Positions 58,993 to 64,000 of a stretch of DNA of 64,000 nucleotides are shown here, piece after piece. Within the stretch, counting starts at the first letter, position 1. Each line of letters opens with the position of its first letter. Where the stretch lies: positions 169,548 through 233,547 of the forward strand of contig CBCPKK010000010.1 in NCBI GenBank assembly GCA_965119215.1, given 5' to 3'. The notes below the pieces were generated by a model, which had not been told where the DNA came from, searched no databases, and saw nothing but the letters and a program-made list of their open reading frames with translations. Position numbers and translations under genes: made by a program. Source of the DNA: Buttiauxella sp965119215 (GTDB lineage Bacteria > Pseudomonadota > Gammaproteobacteria > Enterobacterales > Enterobacteriaceae).

Positions 58993-59535
58993 ATGACCGC
59001 GTATTGGGTTGCCCAGGGCGTCGGCGTTCTCGCCTTTGTGGTGGGCATCACCACCTTCATCAACCGTGATGAACGGCGTTTTAAGCTACAACTGGCGAGT
59101 TACAGCGCCATCATCGGTATTCACTTCTTTTTGATGGGTGCAAGCCCGGCGGGCATGAGCGCGGAACTTAACGCGATACGCACCGTGATTTCCCTGCGCA
59201 CTCGTAGCATTTGGGTCATGGGGATTTTTATCGTCTTAACGTTGGGCCTGGGCCTTGCGAAGTTTAACCACGCGATGGAATTACTGCCGATTGCCGGAAC
59301 CGTCGCCAGTACCTGGGCATTATTCCGCTGCAAAGGGCTGACCACGCGCTGCGTGATGTGGTGTTCTACCGCTTGTTGGGTGACGCATAACTTCTGGTTG
59401 GGGTCGATTGGCGGAACGTTGATCGAAGGGAGTTTTCTGGTGATGAACGGCCTGAACATCATTCGCTTCTGGCGCATGCAAAGGCGAGGAATTGATCCGT
59501 TTAAAGTTGAAAAAGAAGTGCAGCAGCAGGAGTAA
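58993..59535 (+). CDS. ygjV: YgjV family membrane protein
   Basis: A 180-residue inner-membrane protein with about five to six spans, aligned by position and sequence with E. coli YgjV (imm/YgjV-type family). It starts MTAYWVAQGVGVLAFVVGIT behind AAGGA. The tail is soluble and basic-acidic (MQRRGIDPFKVEKEVQQQE). Function unknown. Confidence 0.9.
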   Translation: MTAYWVAQGVGVLAFVVGITTFINRDERRFKLQLASYSAIIGIHFFLMGASPAGMSAELNAIRTVISLRTRSIWVMGIFIVLTLGLGLAKFNHAMELLPIAGTVASTWALFRCKGLTTRCVMWCSTACWVTHNFWLGSIGGTLIEGSFLVMNGLNIIRFWRMQRRGIDPFKVEKEVQQQE

Positions 59536-59566
59536 AAACTCCCCGCCTTGAATGGCAGGGAGTATT
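59536..59566 (-). terminator. Terminator between ygjV and sstT
   Basis: ACTCCC-C-GCC / GGC-A-GGGAGT imperfect stem (59538-59563) between convergent genes; on the - strand it is followed by TTTTTACTCC, so it ends sstT. Confidence 0.7.
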
Positions 59567-59571
59567 GAGCA

Positions 59572-60816
59572 TTAACCGCGTAACGGGTTTTTATCAGCCA
59601 GGCGTGCATCTTCTGCCTGGCAAGCCGCCGCAGTAAACAGCACGTCGGTTGAGGAGTTCAGCGCTGTTTCGCAAGAGTCCTGCAACACACCAATAATGAA
59701 GCCGACCGCAACTACCTGCATGGCAATCTCATTCGGGATGCCAAACATGCCGCATGCCAGTGGGATCAGCAGCAGAGAACCGCCCGCCACACCCGATGCG
59801 CCGCAAGCACACAGAGAAGCCACCACGCTCAACAGCAACGCAGTTGGTAGATCCACCGGCACACCCAGAGTGTGTACCGCAGCCAGCGTCAGCACTGTAA
59901 TCGTGATTGCCGCACCTGCCATGTTAATGGTTGCGCCCAACGGGATAGATACGGAATAAGTATCGCGGTCCAGATTCAGCTTTTCGCACAACGCCATGTT
60001 GACTGGAATGTTTGCCGCAGAACTACGGGTGAAGAAGGCGGTCACGCCACTTTCACGCAGGCAAGCGAACACCAGTGGATACGGGTTGCGGCGAATTTTC
60101 ACGAACACCAGTAGTGGGTTGATAACAAGCGCTACGCCGAACATACAGCCAACCAAAACCAGCAGCAGTTGTCCGTAGCCCCACAGTGTTTCAAAGCCAG
60201 TCGTGGCAAGCGTTGATGCTACCAGACCAAAAATACCGATTGGCGCGAAGCGAATCACCACTTTAACGATAAAGGTGACAGCGTTGGAGACATCGTTAAT
60301 CAGGTTTTTAGTGCTTTCGTTACCATGACGCAGAGCAAAACCCAGACCCACAGCCCACACCAGAATGCCAATGTAGTTGGCGTTCAGCAGCGCATCAATT
60401 GGGTTAGAGACCATGCTCAGCAGCAGGCCGCGCAGAACCTCCACAATGCCCGATGGCGGAGTGATGCCCGTTGCGCCAGTCACAAGATGCAAAGAGGAAG
60501 GGAATGCGAAGCTCACCACAACGGCAGTTAATGCCGCAGTGAACGTACCCAGAAGGTAAAGCACCAGAATAGGGCGAATACTGGTTTTCTGACCGTGTTG
60601 ATGGTTGGCAATCGACGCCATTACCAGCATCAGAACCAGCACCGGAGCGACAGCTTTCAGTGCGCCAACGAATAATGTACCGAGCAAGCCGACGGCAATG
60701 GCCGCAGGTTTTGAAATTGCCGCCAGTGCGATACCCAGCACCAGCCCTATCAAAATCTGTTTTACCAGACTGCCCTGTGCCAGGCGTTGTAGAAGACCCG
60801 GGGATTGTGTAGCCAT
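59572..60816 (-). CDS. sstT: SstT, sodium:serine/threonine symporter
   Basis: A 414-residue DAACS-family (GltP/EAAT) symporter for L-serine and L-threonine. Family blocks: FTRSSAANIPVNMALCEKL (the serine-rich re-entrant hairpin, about 270-288), SIPLGATINMAGAAITITVL (about 298-317) and GVAGGSLLLIPLACGMFG (about 345-362). Same length as E. coli SstT. Convergent with ygjV. Confidence 0.95.
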   Translation of the reverse strand: MATQSPGLLQRLAQGSLVKQILIGLVLGIALAAISKPAAIAVGLLGTLFVGALKAVAPVLVLMLVMASIANHQHGQKTSIRPILVLYLLGTFTAALTAVVVSFAFPSSLHLVTGATGITPPSGIVEVLRGLLLSMVSNPIDALLNANYIGILVWAVGLGFALRHGNESTKNLINDVSNAVTFIVKVVIRFAPIGIFGLVASTLATTGFETLWGYGQLLLVLVGCMFGVALVINPLLVFVKIRRNPYPLVFACLRESGVTAFFTRSSAANIPVNMALCEKLNLDRDTYSVSIPLGATINMAGAAITITVLTLAAVHTLGVPVDLPTALLLSVVASLCACGASGVAGGSLLLIPLACGMFGIPNEIAMQVVAVGFIIGVLQDSCETALNSSTDVLFTAAACQAEDARLADKNPLRG

Positions 60817-61064
60817 GAATAACCTTCCTGTGTTGTGTGTCGTCCCATCCGCATCTGCACTCTGAGGTACTTAACTGACCGGATGTAAAGAAATGTGTTT
60901 GCCTGGTCGAGTATAAGGAAATGTCGCAGGGTAGTAAGTAGTAATCACTGATTATTTCGATAGAGGTTAGATTTTATAACTGTTTATTAACAAATATGTG
61001 ACATTAGCAACAATTTGCAGGTAAACGCGGAAACTGAATTGACAGCCATCAGTTGTAAAAAGAA
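60817..61064. promoter_or_regulatory. sstT upstream region
   Basis: 248 bases holding the sstT promoter; AT-rich toward 60960-61020. No operator or RNA element is assigned. Confidence 0.35.
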
Positions 61065-61099
61065 AAACCCCGTTCGCGGCATTGCCGATAACGGGGTTT
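61065..61099 (-). terminator. Terminator after alx
   Basis: AAACCCCGTT / AACGGGGTTT (61065-61074 / 61090-61099) with an inner CGGC / GCCG stem, followed by TTC on the - strand. It ends alx. Confidence 0.85.
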
Positions 61100-61115
61100 G
61101 TTCAGTCGGGAAGCG

Positions 61116-62084
61116 TTACTTCGCGTGTTTCTTCTGATCGTTACGGTAGTTCACGACAGCGTTAATAATCAGTGTCAGTGCCAGAATACCGCCCACCACG
61201 CCCAGCGAAATCGCGATTGGGATGTGGTAGAAATCGACAATCATCATTTTCACGCCGATGAACACCAGAATGATCGACAAACCGTACTTCAGCATTGAGA
61301 AGCGCTCAGCCACGCCCGCCAGCAAGAAGTACATCGCACGCAAACCGAGGATTGCGAACAGGTTTGATGTCAGCACGATGAACGGGTCAGTGGTTACCGC
61401 AAAGATTGCCGGAATACTGTCGACCGCGAAAATCACGTCGCTCAGTTCAACCAGAATCAATACCAGCAGCAGCGGTGTTGCGAACAACACGCCGTTCTTA
61501 CGAATAAAGAAGTTCTCGCCTTCGATTTTATCCGTCATGCGCAAATGGCCGCGAATCCAGCGAACCAGCGGTTTATCGCCGATACCACCTTCATCTTCTT
61601 TGGCTAACGCCATCTTGATACCCGTGAACAGCAAGAACGCGCCGAAGACATACAGCAACCATTCAAACTGGGTAATCAACCAGCTACCGGCGAAGATCAT
61701 AATGGTACGCAAAACAATCGCGCCCAGCACACCGTAGACCAGCACGCGGCGCTGCAATGCTGCAGGGACAGCGAAATAGCTGAACAGCATCAGCCAGACG
61801 AAGACGTTATCTACCGCCAGCGCTTTTTCAATCAGATAACCGGTGAGGAAGGCGAGTGCTTGTGTGTCCGCCACTTCACGGCCAGATGTTTCAGTGAGAT
61901 ACCACCAAAATGCGGCGTTAAACAGCAGCGAAAGCGAAACCCAGACCAGGGACCAGGCGGCTGCCTGCTTCATGGACATGGTGTGCGAGCCTTTACGCCC
62001 CTGAAGCAGGAGGTCGATAGCCAGCATGATGACGACCACGACGGCAAAGCCGCCCCACAGTAATGGAGTGCCGACACTATTCAT
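61116..62084 (-). CDS. alx: Alx, TerC-family membrane protein (manganese export, alkaline-induced)
   Basis: A 322-residue TerC-family protein with about nine spans. It starts at ATG 62084 (MNSVGTPLLWGGFAVVV), matching E. coli Alx. Conserved acidic membrane motifs are IEKALAVDNVFVWL (about 80-93) and LVELSDVIFAVDSIPAIFA (about 206-224). In E. coli Alx is induced at alkaline pH and by Mn2+ through its leader RNA and is implicated in Mn2+ export. A frame extending to 62207 runs through that leader and is rejected. Confidence 0.95.
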   Translation of the reverse strand: MNSVGTPLLWGGFAVVVVIMLAIDLLLQGRKGSHTMSMKQAAAWSLVWVSLSLLFNAAFWWYLTETSGREVADTQALAFLTGYLIEKALAVDNVFVWLMLFSYFAVPAALQRRVLVYGVLGAIVLRTIMIFAGSWLITQFEWLLYVFGAFLLFTGIKMALAKEDEGGIGDKPLVRWIRGHLRMTDKIEGENFFIRKNGVLFATPLLLVLILVELSDVIFAVDSIPAIFAVTTDPFIVLTSNLFAILGLRAMYFLLAGVAERFSMLKYGLSIILVFIGVKMMIVDFYHIPIAISLGVVGGILALTLIINAVVNYRNDQKKHAK

Positions 62085-62099
62085 AAAAATTATTCCTTC

Positions 62100-62136
62100 A
62101 AAAACAAAAACGGCCAACGTCGGAAGACGCCAGCCG
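62100..62136 (-). terminator. Expression-platform hairpin in the alx leader
   Basis: On the - strand CGGCTGGCGTC-TTCC-GACGTTGGCCG (62126-62136 / 62111-62121; G-U pairs included) is followed by TTTTTGTTTTT just before the alx ribosome site. It looks like the terminator arm of the leader riboswitch. Confidence 0.75.
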
Positions 62137-62268
62137 CTAATGCTTGCAACAGGGATCTCGCCTTCCGGCAAGGTCTCACTTACAACGTATAAAACGTTGC
62201 CCGGCAACCGGGTGCTTTAGCAGCACCGTAATGACGATTAACCGGCAATGAAGTTACTCCCCTTTGCG
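62137..62268 (-). promoter_or_regulatory. yybP-ykoY manganese riboswitch / PRE element of alx
   Basis: On the - strand the leader begins with AAAGGGGAGTAACTTC (62251-62266) and later has GTGAGACCTTGCC and GGCGAGATCCC (62154-62181). These are the two conserved internal-loop strands of the yybP-ykoY class that binds Mn2+. E. coli alx carries the same pH-responsive element. Ends are approximate. Confidence 0.8.
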
Positions 62269-62341
62269 TGCGGAAAATTATTACATCTCACACATCTCGT
62301 CAACATTTAGACTTTTGTTTTACACAGCTTTACGCCGTGTA

Positions 62342-63340
62342 TTACGCAGGTGAATGTGCTGACACATCATCCGCCGGGAATTTCACGCCAGTTTGTGCGC
62401 GAATTTCCGTACTCAGCGCCGCAGTTGAACGCGACGTGACTAAACCTGGATGATTCACTTCGTTGTCGATGACCAAACGAGCAAAGACTTCGGCTTCATA
62501 AAGCATAGTATTGATATGCTGCGGCAGCGTCAGATCCTGCGGTTTGCCACCACGCGGAATAAAGGTGATGCGCTGACATTCAGAGATCTTTTCGATAACC
62601 AGCGAACCGGCTTCGCCCTGGATCTCGCTTGGGATAACCGAGTCACTCACTTTGGAATGCAGCAGATTCACATCAAAATCGCCGTAATTCATCTGCACTG
62701 AACCGTGTGCATCGACACCGCTTTCCAGAAGGCTTGCCGTGGCATGAACCGAATACGGCTCGCCCCACAGTGCAACCGCCGAGGCCAGCGTGTAAAAACC
62801 GATATCCATAATCGAGCCGTTTGAGAACGCCGGATTAAAGGTATTTGGGTTCTCGCCATCCAGATAACGCTGATAACGCGACGAATACTGGCAATAGTTG
62901 AGCAGCACTTTGCGGATCTTACCCACTTTCGGCAACGCCTGTTGCAGCGCGATAAAGTTCGGCAAGCTGGCGGTTTTAAACGCTTCGAACAGCACCACTT
63001 GGTTTTCGCGCGCACAGGCAATCGCCGCTTCCACTTCACGCAGATTAGACGCCAGCGGCTTCTCGCAAATCACATGTTTTTTATGGCTAAGGAACAGGAG
63101 CGTTTGCGGGGAGTGCAGGGAATTGGGGCTGGCGATGTAAACCGCATCATACGTATCGCTTTGCGCCATCGCATTGAGGTCGGTAAACAGATGTTCTACC
63201 GGATAGTCGCTGGCGAAGGTTTGCGCTTGTTCAAGTGAGCGGGAGTAGACCGCGGTGAGTTTATATTTGCCACTTTCGTGAGCAGCATCGACGAACTGAC
63301 GGGTGATCCAGTTAGTTCCAATAACAGCGAGGCGTATCAT
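62342..63340 (-). CDS. ygjR: YgjR, Gfo/Idh/MocA-family oxidoreductase
   Basis: A 332-residue NAD(P)-dependent oxidoreductase aligning with E. coli YgjR. N-terminal Rossmann start MIRLAVIGTNWITRQFVDAA, the family motif CEKPLASNLREVE (about residues 94-106, catalytic Lys in EKP) and FSNGSIMDIGFYTLASAV (about 172-190). The substrate is unknown; the family oxidises sugars and polyols. It stands alone on the - strand before the tRNA gene. Confidence 0.93.
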   Translation of the reverse strand: MIRLAVIGTNWITRQFVDAAHESGKYKLTAVYSRSLEQAQTFASDYPVEHLFTDLNAMAQSDTYDAVYIASPNSLHSPQTLLFLSHKKHVICEKPLASNLREVEAAIACARENQVVLFEAFKTASLPNFIALQQALPKVGKIRKVLLNYCQYSSRYQRYLDGENPNTFNPAFSNGSIMDIGFYTLASAVALWGEPYSVHATASLLESGVDAHGSVQMNYGDFDVNLLHSKVSDSVIPSEIQGEAGSLVIEKISECQRITFIPRGGKPQDLTLPQHINTMLYEAEVFARLVIDNEVNHPGLVTSRSTAALSTEIRAQTGVKFPADDVSAHSPA

Positions 63341-63531
63341 AAACGGGTGCTATCTCCGAAGGGATTATCTTTGAAAGACTATCATGATGTGTGGGGAAAA
63401 CCAGTGTTGGGTACCACAGATTTTAGGGGCTGGGATGAGATAGATTCACTCCCATGCCAGCTTCAAAGGTACACCAAACTGGTGATGTGTTTGTTTTTTC
63501 AGCACTTAGCACGCAAAAGGTAGAATGGGGC

Positions 63532-63559
63532 TTGCAAGGCGGTCTGTGAAAGGTATAAT
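63532..63559 (+). promoter_or_regulatory. Promoter of the tRNA-Leu gene
   Basis: TTGCAA (63532-63537), a 16-base spacer and a perfect TATAAT (63554-63559), followed 28 bases later by the mature tRNA 5' end. The GC-rich discriminator is short (CCCC). Confidence 0.75.
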
Positions 63560-63587
63560 CCCCAACGTTTTCCGCATACCTCTTCGT

Positions 63588-63672
63588 GCCGAAGTGGCGA
63601 AATCGGTAGACGCAGTTGATTCAAAATCAACCGCCGCAAGGCGTGCCGGTTCGATTCCGGCCTTCGGCACCA
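63588..63672 (+). tRNA. leuX: tRNA-Leu, anticodon CAA
   Basis: 85 bases from GCCGAAGTGGCG to the encoded CCA. The acceptor stem GCCGAAG / CTTCGGC, the anticodon arm GTTGA-TTCAAAA-TCAAC (anticodon CAA), the class II variable arm CCGCCGCAAGGCG, and the T-arm CCGG-TTCGATT-CCGG are all formed. It is nearly identical to E. coli leuX. The 3' end of this gene is a common integration site for islands and P4-like phages. Confidence 0.97.
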
Positions 63673-63685
63673 TATGTATGTAAAT

Positions 63686-63710
63686 AGACCTCAACTGAGG
63701 TCTTTTTTTA
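63686..63710 (+). terminator. Terminator after tRNA-Leu
   Basis: AGACCTC-AACT-GAGGTCT (63686-63703) followed by TTTTTTT. Confidence 0.9.
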
Positions 63711-63786
63711 TGTCTAAAATTCAGCAATTACCTTCTTTTCTCGCTATATTAACTCTCTCAAGGTCAACCGACTTCAACGTACATCT

Positions 63787-63912
63787 GTACGGGCGGCTTA
63801 CATTCATAAAGCCGAGCATCTTGATGAACGCAGACTGATGCTGCAGTGGTGGGCAGATTATCTGGATGTGAATCGAGATAAGGGATTAGTCCATTTGATT
63901 TTGCAAACGTAA
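63787..63912 (+). pseudogene. 3' remnant of a tyrosine-type (P4-like) integrase
   Basis: A frame ending in TAA at 63912 reads VRAAYIHKAEHLDERRLMLQ followed by WWADYLDVNRDK and a short tail (41 residues). This is the conserved C-terminal end of P4-type site-specific integrases (typically ...AAY-x-RA-x-YLEERR-x-MMQWWADYLD). No start codon and no catalytic Arg, His or Tyr region remain; upstream sequence to the tRNA terminator is non-coding. Such integrase genes normally sit just downstream of the tRNA they target. What follows to 64000 is AT-rich with no feature. Confidence 0.75.
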
Positions 63913-64000
63913 ATAATCCATTCAAATAACCATTACCAGCATTTATAGTAATACGTTTCATTCAATAATTATATTTCGTTGAAAGCCTCTGTCAAAAGAC

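Noticed and set aside
62085..62207. N-terminal extension of Alx
   Set aside because: It runs through the leader RNA, and E. coli Alx starts at the equivalent of 62084.
63278..63523. 81-residue frame between ygjR and the tRNA
   Set aside because: It begins inside ygjR on the other strand and has no recognisable domain or ribosome site.
63506..63727. 73-residue frame antisense to the tRNA (GIEPARLAAVDFES)
   Set aside because: A recurrent artefact of reading tRNA-Leu genes backwards; the tRNA explains the conservation.

Overview
The window is chromosomal DNA from a member of the Enterobacteriaceae (Enterobacterales). From about 15.5 kb to 63.3 kb the gene order follows the E. coli K-12 segment dolP-diaA-yraN-lpoA-rsmI ... 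aga ... gar-rnpB ... yhaO-yhaM-yhaL-yhaK-yhaJ-yhaH-yqjG-yqjF-yqjKEDC-mzrA-yqjA-exuR-exuT-uxaC-uxaA-ygjV-sstT-alx-ygjR. Several proteins are near-identical to the E. coli ones as I remember them. The genus cannot be fixed from the sequence alone; Buttiauxella, Kluyvera, Lelliottia or a similar genus would fit. No tdc operon lies between rnpB and yhaO, where E. coli has it. The first 15 kb are accessory relative to E. coli.

Layout. 0-5.2 kb: the end of a malonate decarboxylase operon (mdcG partial, mdcH), its LysR regulator mdcR, and a divergent TRAP transporter (dctPQM) that may import malonate or a related acid. 5.2-6.4 kb: two toxin-antitoxin loci, a type I mok/hok-sok locus resembling E. 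coli hokC/sokC and a HigBA-type type II pair with two palindromic operators. 6.6-12.3 kb: an eight-gene operon of the EF_0829/AHA_3910 type (PRD protein, SFCGS protein, DUF4312, DUF4311, DUF4310, amidohydrolase, DgaE-like PLP ammonia-lyase, KDGP-aldolase-like protein). It is followed by a periplasmic lactonase-like beta-propeller and a large PRD/EIIB/EIIA transcription regulator. This is the least understood part of the window: it pairs catabolic enzymes with an uncharacterised membrane complex where related operons carry a PTS permease.

15.5-20.1 kb: conserved core genes for the cell envelope, replication control and 16S rRNA methylation. 20.2-31.7 kb: an unknown GNAT-like gene, a secreted GH36-like glycosidase, and the N-acetylgalactosamine system (agaR divergent from kbaZ-agaVWEFA, then agaS-kbaY) with AgaR-type operators in both control regions. 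A PfkB kinase remnant truncated at both ends follows agaR and abuts a Fic-domain gene. 32.7-35.2 kb: a DHA2 exporter divergent from a LysR regulator. 35.2-41.5 kb: the galactarate genes garD / garPLRK, then rnpB. 42-48.6 kb: a lone AAA ATPase, the cysteine uptake/degradation pair cyuP-cyuA, and yhaL, yhaK, yhaJ, yhaH. 48.7-53 kb: yqjG, yqjF, yqjCDEK, mzrA, yqjA. 53.3-58.9 kb: hexuronate uptake and catabolism (exuR, exuT, uxaCA). 59-63.3 kb: ygjV, sstT, alx with a yybP-ykoY-type leader, and ygjR. The window ends with tRNA-Leu(CAA) and, just downstream, the 3' remnant of a tyrosine integrase.

Taken together the window is rich in sugar-acid and amino-sugar catabolism (malonate, an unknown amino-sugar-acid-like substrate, GalNAc, galactarate, galacturonate). 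Short mobile or addiction modules sit at the boundaries. No CRISPR array, rRNA operon or complete insertion sequence was seen.
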